Assembly (NCBI GenBank): GCA_949752795.1
Contig: OX457074.1
Coordinates: 6,957,527-7,021,526, forward strand
Length of the DNA: 64,000 nt
Reading direction: 5' to 3'
Origin: Hyperoodon ampullatus
Lineage: Eukaryota; Chordata; Mammalia; Artiodactyla; Ziphiidae
The translations under genes were made by a program, and so were the position numbers. This document shows positions 21,382 to 32,299 of the stretch, in pieces; positions within the stretch are counted from its first letter, which is position 1, and the number at the start of each line of letters is the position of its first letter. The notes under the pieces were generated by a model. That model had not been told where the DNA came from, ran no database searches, and saw nothing but the letters and a program-made list of their open reading frames with translations.

Positions 21382-21797
21382 CTTAACTCCCACAAGTTAA
21401 GAGGCTTTTTGCCTCGTGTGGGTCACAAGAGTCTTAAGGGTTGCATAAAATGTCACATGCCTTAGGCTCATTCATATCCCCTTGTGGATGTAATCATTAC
21501 CAGAGCTAAAGGAAGCTGACATTGCCTGAGCTTCAAAGGGAGCCTCAAGATCTATTATGAATAGATTTTTACTTAAAGACTTTTATTTGAAACATTGACA
21601 GGCTTTGCAAGTAAAAGCACAGTGTTATGTTGAGGAACTCAGAGTGAAACTGCAAAAGTAATTACATGTTTCTGTGGAGACAAACTGCTAATCAGTATTT
21701 CAAGAACAATGGTCAAGGTCATGCCAGGTCACCTAAAGGTTGTGCAGGAGAAATCTCTCATCCAACACTCAAATCAGATCTTTGGTAGAATAGTTTA
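21382..21797. other. Intergenic unique sequence
   Basis: Nothing recognised apart from the flank of the pseudogene and the target site of the next SINE. Confidence 0.5.
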
Positions 21798-21812
21798 AGA
21801 ATTAGAGTTCTT

Positions 21813-21999
21813 GGGCTTCCCTGGTGGCGCAGTGGTTGAGAATCTGCCTGCCGATGCAGGGGACATGGGTTCGTGCCCCAGTCTGGGAAGATCCCACATG
21901 GCACAGAGCGCCTGGGCCCGTGAGCCATGGCCGCTGAGCCTGCGCATCCGGAGCCTACGCTCCGCAACGGGAGAGGCCACAACAGTGAGAGGCCCACGT

Positions 22000-22030
<31 letters not shown>
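21813..22030 (+). mobile_element. CD-type SINE, left arm of an inverted pair
   Basis: Sense copy with a 28-base A tail. An exact 15-bp target-site duplication, AGAATTAGAGTTCTT, is at 21798-21812 and 22031-22045. Confidence 0.95.
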
Positions 22031-22031
<1 letters not shown>

Positions 22032-22045
22032 GAATTAGAGTTCTT

Positions 22046-22260
22046 TTTTTTTTTTTTTTTTTTTTTTGGCGGTACGCAGGCCTCTCACTTTTGTGGCCTC
22101 TCCTGTTGCGGAGCACAGGCTCCGGACGTGCAGGCTCAGCGGCCATGGATCATGGGCCCAGCCGCTCCACGGCATGTGGGATCTTCCCGGACCGGGGCAC
22201 GAACCCGCGTCCCCTGAATCAGCAGGCGGACTCTCAACCACTGCGCCACCAGGGAAGCCC
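22046..22260 (-). mobile_element. CD-type SINE, right arm of an inverted pair
   Basis: An antisense copy inserted into the 3' duplication of the preceding SINE. Its own target site is AGAGTTCTTTTT / AGAGTTCATTTT, at 22037 and 22261. The two SINEs are tail to tail, only about 15 bp apart. Confidence 0.93.
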
Positions 22261-22375
22261 AGAGTTCATTTTTATAAAGAAGGGAAAAACAAAAAAATTA
22301 TTTGACTGGACACATACAATCATTACACTGCACTACTGTCACCTCAATGAATGCAGACAAGCAGAATTACTTTTA

Positions 22376-22721
22376 TTTATTTATTTTTATTTTTAATTTT
22401 TAAAATAAATTTATTTTATTTATTTATTTTTGGCTGTGTTGGGTCTTCATGCGGGCTTTCTCTAGTTGCAGCAAATGGGGGTACTCTTTGTTGCGGTGCG
22501 TGGGCTTGTCATTGCAGCGGCTTCTCTTGCTGTGGAGCACGGGCTCTAGGCACGCGGGCTTCAGTAGTTGTGGCTCGCAGGCTCTAGAGCACAGGCTCAG
22601 TAGTTGTGGCACATGGGCTTCGTTGCTCCTCGGCATGTGGGATCTTCCTGGACCAGGGGTCGAACCCACGTCTCCTGCAATGGCAGGCGGACTCTTAACC
22701 ACTGCGCCACCAGGGAAGCCC
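22376..22721 (-). mobile_element. CHR-type SINE, long form
   Basis: Antisense long CHR copy between AGAATTACTTTTA and AGAATTAACTTTTA, a target-site duplication that has diverged by one base. Confidence 0.9.
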
Positions 22722-22812
22722 AGAATTAACTTTTAAATCAAAATTTTAGCTGCTAACTGCTTGCACTATTATGCAGAGCAAAATTTCCTTCCCCAAATTG
22801 GTAAGGGAACTG

Positions 22813-23272
22813 TACTGGGTTGAATAGTGCTCCCCCCAAATTTATGTGCACCTGGAATAGGTGAATATATCCTTATTTTGAAACAGTATATTTGCAGATA
22901 TGGCCAAGTTAAGATGAAGTCATACTGGATTCAGGTGGGCACTGATCCAATGACTGGTGTCCTTATCAGAAGAGGGAAATGTGGATGCAGATACAGACAC
23001 ACAGAAGGAAAAATGCCATGTGAAGATGAAGGCATCCATTGGAGTGATGTATCCCTAAGCCAAAGAATGCCAAGAATTTTGGACAACCACCAGAAGCTAG
23101 GTAGAGGGAGTGAAGGATTCTTCCCTAGAGCCTTTAGAAATATCATGGCCCTGTGGACACCTTGATTTCAGACTGCTGTCCTCCAGAACCATGAGAGAAT
23201 AAATTTCTGTTTTAGGCCACTCAGTTTGTGGTAATGTGTATGGCCGTTCTAGGAAATTAATACAGGAAGCAT
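22813..23272 (+). mobile_element. ERVL-MaLR-like LTR, ancient
   Basis: The phrases AGTTAAGATGAAGTCATACT, GACTGGTGTCCTTATCAGAA, CAACCACCAGAAGCTAGG and AATAAATTTCTGTTTTAGGCC are those of an old mammalian MaLR-type LTR. It includes the polyadenylation signal near its 3' end and ends in AATTAATACA. No internal retroviral genes are present. The exact subfamily is not assigned. Confidence 0.7.
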
Positions 23273-23929
23273 ATGGCAGAAAAAGACAAGAGCAAATATG
23301 TTTTTCAAAACACTTGGTTTAACTTTAACACTCCCATCTAGGAATCTAAGTTGGTTGAGCAAACATGAGCTGACCTTTCACTGGTGGAAATTTAGACAAT
23401 TGCTGTGCATTCATTCAAACTAAAAAAGGAAGGAAGAAAAAAGGAGAAAAAACCATTTGTTTTAGTCATGTCACTACAGTGACAATTCTTGTAACTTTTT
23501 GAGACTCGGTTAGATCATTGCCTCTGTTCTCTCTTTTGTCTTGGTAGTAGAACTGATTTTTGTAACTATTGTTTAGACATTTTCACAGATGCTAAGACAT
23601 AGCTCAGTTTAGACACCCAGAATTGCATTAGTGGCTATGCCTCATATGGAATTTCTCACGTCTTCTAGGGCTGTGTGGTAACAACCTGTTTATACTGGAT
23701 CTTGTTGGACATATGCTGTACTTGTTCAAATTACAGAAAGGCATAAGCACAACTTATTTCTTCCCTAGAGAAGCATACAGGTAACTCTAGATAAAATCAA
23801 CATAAATGCCTGATTATTCTGTATCAAAATATTTTAGTCAGTTTTGGGCTAAGTTGATGTATTTGCTGACTGTGATGAAAACAATATCTGAATTAGTTTG
23901 ATATTAGTACTATTTCTGTTCTATTAGCC
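23273..23929. other. Intergenic unique sequence
   Basis: No recognised gene or repeat. Confidence 0.5.
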
Positions 23930-24225
23930 TTTGCTTCCTCCTCTGAACAAACTTCTATTAATCCTTTAATACCCATCGCAAATGTCATGTCTTCTTAAAG
24001 CCGCCTGCAAGGCCAAATAGGATTAATAACTCTTTTCTCTGGGCTTACATAGACTTCTACTTCAATTGCTGCTATATCATGTATGTTATATCACAGTTAG
24101 TTGGTTGTCTGTCTCTCCTGATAGACTGTGAGCTCCTTGCTCCTCTTTGCATTTCCAGTTTCTAACATTATGCCTGGCATAAAGTGTGCACTTAATAGAT
24201 GTTTGCTGAAGAAATGATGGATTTT
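23930..24225 (+). repeat. L2 3'-end relic
   Basis: ATAGACTGTGAGCTCCTTGC ... ATTATGCCTGGCATAAAG ... ATAGATGTTTGCTGAA is typical of the L2 3' end. Confidence 0.7.
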
Positions 24226-24263
24226 TGATGACTGAAAGCTATTTATTAAAGTACCCATCATTG

Positions 24264-24388
24264 GGGAATTCCCTGGTGGTCCAGTGGTAAAGACTTGGCA
24301 GTTTCACTGCCATGGATCTGGGTTCGATCCCTGATCGGGGAACTAAGATCGCGCATGCCACAGGGTGAGGCCCCCATCCCCCAAAAAA
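24264..24388 (+). mobile_element. tRNA-derived SINE, short form
   Basis: Short sense copy flanked by AGTACCCATCATTG (24250-24263) and AGTACTCATCATTG (24389-24402), a 14-bp target-site duplication with one mismatch. Confidence 0.92.
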
Positions 24389-24851
24389 AGTACTCATCAT
24401 TGAAGTTAGAGTTTTTTCCTTATAGGAATGTTCCAATGTAGAATAACTTTGGGAACTGTACATGGAATACAAGCATCAGCACTATTAGTGTACTGAACTT
24501 GATGACTCTGTAAAGTTTTCACTGACTTCACACACAGTTTCTGATTCTAGCTTCTGCTTGGAAACTTTCCCTCATATCTCTGTTACAAGAATACAAGCAT
24601 CTGTCACGAACTCTTTTCCCCACAGATAATGAAGTCCATAAAACGAAGGGGCCAGAAAAACTGCAGGATGTGATCATATTCCTTTTTGTCTGATGGCTGT
24701 GTTCTTTTGTTGATAGTCGATTTCTATTAGGAGGTCCCCGTTTCTTTCAGCATCAGCTACCCTTTCACCATTCATTCAAGAAATGGTACTTACCATTGAA
24801 TGAGTAGGCTCAGTGCTAGGGGAGAAAAATCAGGTAGAAACTACTGTGTTT

Positions 24852-24984
24852 GGGGGAATCCCCTGGCAGTCCAGTGGTTAGGACTCCACTCTTCTACTGC
24901 AGGGGGCACAGGTTCGATCGCTGGATGGGGAACTAAGATCCCGCATGCTGCAGGGCACGGCCAAAACCAAACCAAACCAAAAAA
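24852..24984 (+). mobile_element. tRNA-derived SINE, short form
   Basis: Short sense copy with an (AACC)n-type tail. It contains CTGCAGGGGGCACAGG, a CTCF-like string. Confidence 0.88.
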
Positions 24985-25128
24985 ACTCAGTGCTCTGTAG
25001 TGACCTAAAGGGAAGCAAATCCCAAACAGAGGGGATATATGTACACATATGGCCGATTCACTCTGCTGTACAGCAGAAACTGACACAGCAGTGTAAAGCA
25101 ACTATACTCCAATTTAAAAAAAAAAAAG
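24985..25128 (+). mobile_element. L1 3' end fragment
   Basis: GGGGATATATGTACACATAT ... ACAGCAGAAACTGACACAG ... poly(A) is the sense L1 3' end, severely 5'-truncated. Confidence 0.85.
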
Positions 25129-25300
25129 GAGAACACACTGCCACGAGGACCTCACTACTGACCCTGTACAAACCTTCTAGGCCTCTGTACAAACCTCAGA
25201 AGACAGACTTAGGGCAGATTTATTTTTAAGCTTAATATCTATTCATACTTATTTAAAGTTTTATACTCTCCATACAAATTTTGTTCAAGAGAAAACGCAA

Positions 25301-25656
25301 GGGCTTCCCTGTGGCACAGTGCTTAAGAATCCACCTGCCAACGCAGGGGACACGGGTTTGAGCCCTGGTCCGGGAAGATCCCACATGCCGCGGAGCAACT
25401 AAGCCTGTGCACCACAACTACTGAGCCTGTGCTCTAGATGTCGCAAGCCACAACTTCTGAGCCTGCGTGCCTAGAGTCTGTGCTCTGCAGTGAGCCCATG
25501 CTCCGCAACAAGAGAAGCCACCGCAATGAGGAACCTGCGCACCGCAACGAAGAGTAGCCCCCGCTCGCCGCAGCTAGAGAAAGCCCGCGCGCAGCAACGA
25601 AGACCCGACGCAGCCCAAAATAAATAAATAAAATAAATACATTAATTAAAAAAAAA
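25301..25656 (+). mobile_element. CHR-type SINE, long form
   Basis: Sense long CHR copy beginning GGGCTTCCCTGTGGCACAGT, with an (AAAT)n and A tail. Confidence 0.9.
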
Positions 25657-26111
25657 GAGAAAACTCAACACATAATGTTGACCAATTAGACATTCTTAGA
25701 CAATTATTAGAAGAAAACATTCAACTGAAAGTGAAATTTTTACAAATTATAGAGTGGTTGCTTGATTTTTCACAATATAAATAGTAGAAATTGTTCTCAG
25801 AGATATTTTAATATCCAACTTGTGTTAATTTTGCTTGTGTTAAAGTAAACAATGTTAGATAGAAAAAAAGAAAAAAAAAAGGATGGCTTAAGCTTGGAGC
25901 CTGGGTAACTAGGAAAACAATGGTGCCATGAGCAGGATTAAGGATCTCAGAGGAAGAGACAGTTTTTATTCAGTGAGAGCTCTAAGTCTTCAAAACTCGT
26001 GTCACCACCTCACTGTAAACTTTTCTGACGTCCTCAGGTCCAATACTGAGATATAGTATTTCGTATCTCAACAATAATAATGATGATGATGATGTCTAAC
26101 AATTTTTTTTT
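25657..26111. other. Intergenic; short GAT/AAT microsatellite
   Basis: Unique AT-rich sequence with an AATAATAATGATGATGATGATG tract ending about 26094, shown here only as a location. No gene is recognised. Confidence 0.5.
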
Positions 26112-26421
26112 TTAAGAGGATGTCAGGGGTAGGAGTTAATTAATTAATTAATTAATTTTTGCTGTGTTGGGTCTTCGTTTCTGTGCAAGGGCTTTCTCTA
26201 GTTGCGGCAAGCGGGGGCCACTCTTCATCGCGGTGCACGGGCCTCTCACTATCGCGGCCTCTCTTGTTGCGGAGCACGGGCTCCAGACGCGCAGGCTCAC
26301 TAGTTGTGGCTCACAACTAGTGTTGCTCCGTGGCATGTGGGATCTTCCCGGACCTGGGCACGAACCCGTGTCCCCTGCATCGGCAGGTGGACTCTCAACC
26401 ACTGTGCCACCAGGGAAGCCC
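26112..26421 (-). mobile_element. CHR-type SINE, long form
   Basis: Antisense copy with an (AATT)n tail at 26136-26157. The flanks CTAACAATTTTT and CTAACAGTTTTT look like the target-site duplication. Confidence 0.9.
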
Positions 26422-26489
26422 CTAACAGTTTTTAAATGCAGACTGAGTGCCAAGCGTGTACTAAGTTCCTTTTCTTCCTTACAATAAAC

Positions 26490-26850
26490 ATGTAAGGCAA
26501 GTACTATTATTAACCCTATTTTATAGAAGAGGAAACTAGGGCTTAGAGAGTCGTAAAGTGAGAGGTATTAAATGACAGACCAAGATTTGAATTCAGGTTG
26601 GACTCAGAGACAGCACTCTTAGCAGAGTCAGAACAGTGCAATACTCAAGAGCACAAGAAATGGGGCCAAACTGGCTGAGTCTGAATCCTGCTCTGCTATT
26701 TATTAGCTGAGTGACTTTTGGCAAATTAGTGTACCTCAGTTTCACCATAACATCTGTTAAATGAAGACAATAATAGTGTCTGCCTCCTAGTATTGTTGTG
26801 AGGATTAAATGAGTTCATATTTATAAAGCACTTAGAAAAGTGCCTAGGGG
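26490..26850. repeat. MIR relics
   Basis: ATAGAAGAGGAAACTAGGGC (26524 on) is MIR-like antisense. GCTGAGTGACTTTTGGCAAA ... TTGTGAGGATTAAATGAG (26690-26815) is a sense MIR, which the next SINE interrupts. Confidence 0.7.
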
Positions 26851-27036
26851 CTTCCCTGGTGGCGCAGTGGTTGAGAGTCCGCCTGCTGATGCACGGGACG
26901 CGGGTTCGTGCCCTGGTCCGGGAAGATCCCACATGCCGCGGAGCGGCTGGGCCTGCACGTCCGGAGCCTGTGCTCCGCAACGGGAGAGGCCACAACAGTG
27001 AGAGGCCCGCGTACCGCCAAAAAAAAAAAAAAAAAA
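26848..27036 (+). mobile_element. CD-type SINE inside a MIR
   Basis: Sense copy flanked by AAAAGTGCCT on both sides, with a 20-base A tail. Confidence 0.93.
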
Positions 27037-27104
27037 AAAAGTGCCTGGCACAAGGGAAGTATTAATCTCATCTCACCTTTCTCTCTCTCTCATAATTGTT
27101 GGGA

Positions 27105-27245
27105 CTTTATTTCTCACTGAGCTGTGAGCTCCTCTAGGATAGGAAGAGTGTCTGTTTCATTTTACTATCTCCAGCACCTAGCACCATGTCTCCGATATAG
27201 CAGACTGCCTCAGCAAACGTGTATTGCCTGAATGGCATTATTCAG
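27105..27245 (+). repeat. L2 3'-end relic
   Basis: GAGCTGTGAGCTCCTCTAGG ... CCAGCACCTAGCACCATG is characteristic of the L2 3' end. Confidence 0.65.
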
Positions 27246-28150
27246 GCAGCTTGAAATTCCATTTCTGAGCCTTGGAGGAATGAGGTAGATGGAAAAATAG
27301 GTATGTCTTACACATAGACATTTAAGCCTGACAATAGGCAAGACTTCCAAGGAAGAGAGCATGGAGGGAAAAGAAATAGAACACTGGAGAAAGATTGATG
27401 GCAGGAAATGAAAGGAGACAGAAGAGGAGCTCCGAGAGAATATACTTTCAAGGAAGCGTGAAAAAAGGGAATTCAAGGGAACTGATATGAGTCCAGATGA
27501 AAGGCTGTCTTAAAGGTAAGAGTATGAAAATTTGTGGTTAGCGAGCAGCTGACCCTGAGGTTAAAAAAATAACTTTTTTTTTAAGTCTCAAAGGAAGGAA
27601 ATGAGTCATTGTGTAATAGTTTATAAAACTTGGCAGGCTTTCAAATGTGGGTCCTTATCCGCCTTGGGGGGAAAGTTGAGAGAACTAGGGAGCAATTAAG
27701 CTCACAGGGAAAGGGAGGGCCTGGGGATCTCCAAGGTGCCACTTCTCAACAAAATCGTAATGAAGTCGTTATATCTTCATTCACAATGTGAGATGAAAAA
27801 TGCAAATTAAACGTCGGTATTTGCCCTTTATTATTTCCTTTAGGCTGGTAAAGCAAGATTGATGATGTCTTTGCCAGGTAGACATATCTCCGTCATTACA
27901 GTTGAATCTCAGTAGGGTTCCACCACCCACGAAGTATGAATAACCAGTTTTCTGAGTTTTCCTGATACGGTTCTGGTTATGACAAACAACTTGGGATCCC
28001 CACTCTAAGAAGGGCAGGAAAAGGGAATCGACATCAATAGTTGAGAAAGGCGTTTTTATAAGTAATAGGTAGACGTCACTTAACGCGTTTTTTTAAAACT
28101 TATTCTTTTACAAATTTTGAGGAATAGAAAACTTTTAAGTGGTCAAACGG
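27246..28150. other. Intergenic unique sequence
   Basis: No recognised gene. The stretch is purine-rich, and the short open frame on the minus strand has low-complexity serine/phenylalanine content. Confidence 0.5.
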
Positions 28151-28189
28151 GCGCACAGGAGTCCATCAAACAAGATTCGAAATTAACTT

Positions 28190-28600
28190 TCACAACACCT
28201 GGTCTAATAAGGTTTCTGTCGAGGTCCGAACGCCGGTTGGAAAAGAATTTCCAGACACAAGGCAGAATGTAAAGAAGATAGAATTTATTAGAGGCAAAGG
28301 TCACTGCCAGAACAGCGGGCCAACTTCCTAATAGCCTGGGAGAGTCAAGCCCGAACATGTGCTATTGATCAGTTTTTATAGCCGGAAAACAAAATAAATG
28401 GTCCGAGGTGAAAATTTCCTTTACTGATTGGTCGAGGCACATATACCTTCCTTCTTAGGGTGGGAGTGGGACAGGGCATATGCCTTTCATTACTTGGGAC
28501 AGGTCCCGTTGCCCAGGTAGGCATCGCCCAGGTGGTCTCACAAATTTCGTAACCATCGCAACATGGTGGGGAGGGCGATTAGGAGCCCAGTAGGGGGTGT
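28190..28600 (-). mobile_element. Solo LTR-like segment, endogenous retrovirus relic
   Basis: On the minus strand there are a promoter-like region (CCAATCAGTAAAGG at about 28422-28435), the TATA-like GCTATAAAAAC at about 28373-28383, an AATAAATTCTATC polyadenylation region at about 28276-28290, and a U5-like GCCTTGTGTCTGGAAATTC. This is the order of a gammaretrovirus-type LTR. No internal retroviral sequence adjoins it. I could not fix its ends or find a target-site duplication. It lies about 1 kb upstream of the ATP6V0A1 CpG island, pointing away from that gene. Confidence 0.6.
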
Positions 28601-28737
28601 AACGCTGACACTTTTTCAGGCAGGGTCGTTCTTTGTCCTTGAAGCACCATTGTCCTTGGAGCACCACAGTTTCTCCCACTGTTAACTGGAGAAAAACAGA
28701 ACCTGGACAGTTGCTGGAAGGACTGAAGCAAATACCT

Positions 28738-28943
28738 TTTTTTTTTTTTTTGCGATACGCGGGCCTCTCACTGTTGTGGCCTCTCCCGTTGTGGAGCACC
28801 GGCTCCGGACGCGCAGGCCCAGCGGCCACGGCTCACAGGGCTAGCTGCTCCGCGGCATGTGGGATCTTCCCGGATCGGGGCACAAACCCGTGTTCCCTGC
28901 ATCGGCAGGCGGACTCTCAACCACTGCGCCACCAGGAAAGCCC
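28738..28943 (-). mobile_element. CD-type SINE
   Basis: Antisense copy between GAAGCAAATACCTTTT and GAAGCAAGTACCTTTT, a target-site duplication with one mismatch. Confidence 0.93.
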
Positions 28944-29089
28944 GAAGCAAGTACCTTTTTAAAGAGGGGTTCTCTATTCTTAAATGAATGAGCCCCCGAT
29001 CAGGGCTCCTCTACAGGATCTAGCACCTTTAGCAAGTCGCTCTCCACTCTAGGGCTCAAATTTTCTCCCCTGCATAATAAGGAAAAAGG

Positions 29090-29112
29090 GTGTGTGTGTG
29101 CGCGCGTGCGCA
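29090..29112. repeat. Alternating purine-pyrimidine tract with NRF1-like site
   Basis: GTGTGTGTGTG passes into CGCGCGTGCGCA, 23 bases of strictly alternating purine and pyrimidine. The right part resembles the NRF1 palindrome GCGCATGCGC. It lies about 400 bp upstream of the ATP6V0A1 first exon. Confidence 0.6.
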
Positions 29113-29319
29113 GAGCAGATTGGGGCTGGAAGCCCTTTAAAGCTCTGCTCGAGCTCTCCAGTCATTTCATAATAATTTCTCTCCTTCATGCTACTTCCCT
29201 CGAGGAGGAAAAAGTTGTGAATTAATTCCTTGGGTATGAAAATAAAGAAAGCAGGCAGCCTGGCCTCAAGGATACATATTAGTGAGAAAAGGTCCTGAAG
29301 GGCTCAAGGACTTAAGGCC

Positions 29320-29540
29320 TAGAGCACCTGCACCGCCCGCCCCACACACCCGCCCTCCCGGGGCCGGCAGCCGAGGCCGGCAGCCGAGGCTGCGGGAACA
29401 AGATGGCGTCAGCACGCAGGGTCTCGCCCACGCCCCCGCGACTCCGCAATGAGGCCTCCGGCCGAGTCCTCACCCCATTGGCCAACGGCAATGAGGTCAT
29501 CGTGGGGGCGGAGGCCGGCGGCAGCGCGGGGGCGGGGCTT
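29320..29540 (+). promoter_or_regulatory. ATP6V0A1: ATP6V0A1 CpG-island promoter
   Basis: A TATA-less, CpG-dense promoter. Visible sites are a YY1-like CAAGATGGCG at 29399-29408, an inverted CCAAT box ATTGG at 29477-29481, a CRE-like TGAGGTCA at 29492-29499 (one mismatch to TGACGTCA), and a GC box GGGGGCGGGGC at 29528-29538. This is the pattern of a housekeeping promoter, which suits a V-ATPase subunit. The start site is probably near 29540 by inference from the GC box and exon. Confidence 0.75.
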
Positions 29541-29652
29541 TGCGGACGCACGCACGTCGAGGTGCTGCTGCCGGGAGCTGCGGAGGCTGCGGGCTTGGTC
29601 TGTGGCGGCGGCTTTGGCGGCGGCTTTGGCGGCGGCCGGCCCGCGGCTGGAG
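29540..29652 (+). other. ATP6V0A1: ATP6V0A1 exon 1, non-coding
   Basis: GC-rich sequence with three GGCGGCTTT-type units ends at GGAG|GTGAGC, a consensus donor (GT at 29653). It contains no ATG in a good context leading into cavin- or V-ATPase-like sequence, and the first coding exon is 1.9 kb downstream. The 5' boundary is approximate. A non-coding first exon is usual for this gene. Confidence 0.7.
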
Positions 29653-31553
29653 GTGAGCTGGGCCTGTAGGTACAGCGCGGCAGGGAGCGGCCTCTGAGGG
29701 GCACAGCAAATCTTTCTAACGGCCCCCTCGGTTGTCAAAGGAATTAGCAGGGGCTTCAGGTCTCGAGGAAATGGGGGTTCACCCCTCTTCGGGCACCCCT
29801 CCTCTGGGCAGAGAAACAGGAGGTTCACTCCCTTTTGGAGGCCCCGATCCCTTACCCCATTTAAGTGGAAGGCGGAGGAACTGAAGGTTATTGGGTAGGC
29901 TGAAGAATTGGGGGGCTTCTTAAAGGGGCTCCCCATTTGAGGATTATCCCCTTTTATTCCCCACTCCAGGAGGTAGGTGTGCCTGGGCTCAGAGAATTCC
30001 TCCTTCTTACTAGGTAGACAGGAAACGAGGCAGGTGAATTTGAACGGCTCGTTAGGAGGCGAGGACTGGATAACAGTCGTGAGGCAGGGCTCGGGAGCAC
30101 TTTATTTGGACTCCTCTTGCGCAGGATTACCGTTTCTTCATTTTTTTTTTTTTTTTGCGACCCCCACGCGCCCGAATTGCTGTGACCTTTTTAGTTTTCT
30201 CTTTGGTTCCAGTGGGATAGAGATGTTCTAGGGAGACTTGTAATCATTAAAGAACAGAAACAGGGAGGCAACTCATTGGAGGCTGTCATTATCGGCAGCC
30301 TCTGAACTATGCTGATCTGGCATAATTTTATGTGTTTAGAGGTTGTGGAATCTATTCTTGTTGAGGATAGTGTGGGATCTGTTAACAGCTGTTTTGGATG
30401 ATTCAGGTGTAGGCAGTCTTAAAGGCAAGCTACATGATCTCTTGAGAAATTCTTGCTTATATCTGAATGCGTGGTTTTGCTGCCTTGAACGTCAAATGCA
30501 CAAAGGTTTTGTCATTCGGATTTCTCAAAATGTCTCCCAGGCTTCCGGAGGAATAGCTCTTCCTTTGATGCCAGTTTCACCTATCATTAGGGATGCCCTC
30601 ATGGTACTAAAAATACCTTACATTTTGTTGAGTTCAGATTCTGTACAGCCTGTGCCTTACAATAGCTGATTGAGAATAAATAATTGCAGTTTCAGGACCA
30701 CTGATAGCGCCAATTGTCTTTCCTACCCGGTAACGGTAAGACGGACTGAAAAGGAAATCTTTATTGGCTCACTCATGCGAAGCTTTAACAGATGGAAGAA
30801 TGTAGTTAATCTTGAAGGTGGGGATAAGAAACAGAAAGCTGCGGAGGTCCAAAGCTTATTCTCTGTGACTTAAAATTGCTTTGTCATTACCATGTATTCC
30901 TGTCATGCTTGACTTGAAATTGAGCTTAATGTGTAAGCTGTTGCTGTGTTTTTCTGTTTTTGTTTTTTAAGTGAATGCTTATGTGTTTAGATTCTTTTGG
31001 GAGAAAATGGTGTTTTCTGAGGAGTTTGGAAAGTTAAACCCTTTAAGGTAGCCGTACCTTTAGGGCAGTGCTGGGACTTTGGCTGTTAGAAATTAGCAGT
31101 AGAGGGTAGAAAACTAGATGCAACGGAGACATGCTTTATGACAGGGGAACCGGGGTCTCTTCTGTTTGTTTCCTGACACAGGAAAAAAAAAATGTCAGCT
31201 GCCTCATAATATTGTGTCCAAGGTATTTAAAGAGCTGTTTCAGATTCCCAGTTCCTGTTTTTAATCTGAATACATTCTTATGTATTGAGATGTCCCAAAT
31301 TATTGTCATTCAATCCTGACGTCGACTGCAAAGGAAGTGACTGTTCATCAGACACTCTTTGGGAGAAGATTCAGTAACAGCCATTGGAATTTCTCCTTTC
31401 TGTCTTTCTAAGGATGTCAAAACAGTTGTTAAAGACCTGTCAGCATGGAGTGGAAGAAATGAAATGCAAAACGGAAGAGGCTTCCTGGGGTGTTGTTTGC
31501 TCTCAGTCCTCTTGATAATTCCAAGGTCATATAATTTTCTCTTTTTGCCTTAG
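29653..31553 (+). other. ATP6V0A1: ATP6V0A1 intron 1
   Basis: 1.9 kb of unique sequence free of recognisable young repeats, the only large intron here without a SINE. It ends in CTCTTTTTGCCTTAG at 31553. Confidence 0.8.
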
Positions 31554-31600
31554 GTTGGAGAGAAATCCAGGTACTCAGTTGACCGGTCCTTTCTGCTGCC

Positions 31601-31717
31601 ATGGGGGAGCTTTTCCGGAGTGAGGAGATGACACTGGCCCAGCTTTTTCTACAGTCAGAAGCTGCTTATTGTTGTGTCAGTGAATTAGGAGAACTCGGAA
31701 AGGTTCAGTTTCGTGAT
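31601..31717 (+). CDS. ATP6V0A1: ATP6V0A1 coding exon 1, residues 1-39
   Basis: The exon starts at 31554, after TTGCCTTAG, with 47 bases of 5'UTR. The ATG at 31601 has a purine-poor but acceptable context (CTGCCATGGGG, Kozak G at +4). The protein begins [20 protein letters not shown], the invariant N terminus of subunit a1. It continues to the conserved [11 protein letters not shown], part of the proximal lobe of the cytosolic domain. The exon closes at GAT|GTAAGT in phase 0. Confidence 0.97.
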
Positions 31718-32299
31718 GTAAGTAGTTATGGGGCTGCTTCTTGATTACCGCTGAACTCTATTTTTCCTGTCATGGACAATTTGCCTTAAGACGAACGTTT
31801 TGCTTTTTATTTTCAAAAATAACATTATAGCACTGGCTTACTATTGGAAGAGTGTACATTTCAAGTTGTCTTTGTAGAGATGAGAATGTTTTGTGCCAAT
31901 CCTTCCATACTTTTACTAGCTACCGCTTTGAGAATAATCTTAAGCATTCTCAAGGTAATTGCTTGGGATGCAGGTGGAGGACACCAAACTAACCTGTTCA
32001 AGGCTTGCACTTTGCTTTTGTGCTCCTTAACACCCATAGTACGGTATTAAAAAAAAAGTGTCATAGCTCTTCCATACAATAGGACATACTTATTACAAAA
32101 TCTGAAGCATCCAGTTACAGATATATAGTATATAAGTAAGCATCTACTGAATACCCATTGTTCTGAAGCATTATGCTGGCCACTTGGAGGAGATATCAAA
32201 AGAAAATGGACAGTCTAAGAATATAAAAAAAGTATGACCTATGGGGCTTGCAATCTGAAGGCACAATCTACGCTGCTGAAAGGAGGGGGCAGGTAACCA

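Noticed and set aside
5184..28600. A complete endogenous provirus
   Set aside because: Only LTR-like segments are present. No gag, pol or env similarity lies between or beside them, and the LTR-like segments do not resemble each other.
29403..29936. Overlapping GC-rich open frames of 80-175 codons at the ATP6V0A1 promoter
   Set aside because: They run through a CpG island on both strands, have alanine/proline/arginine-rich low-complexity translations, and cross the exon-1 donor. No protein family is recognised.
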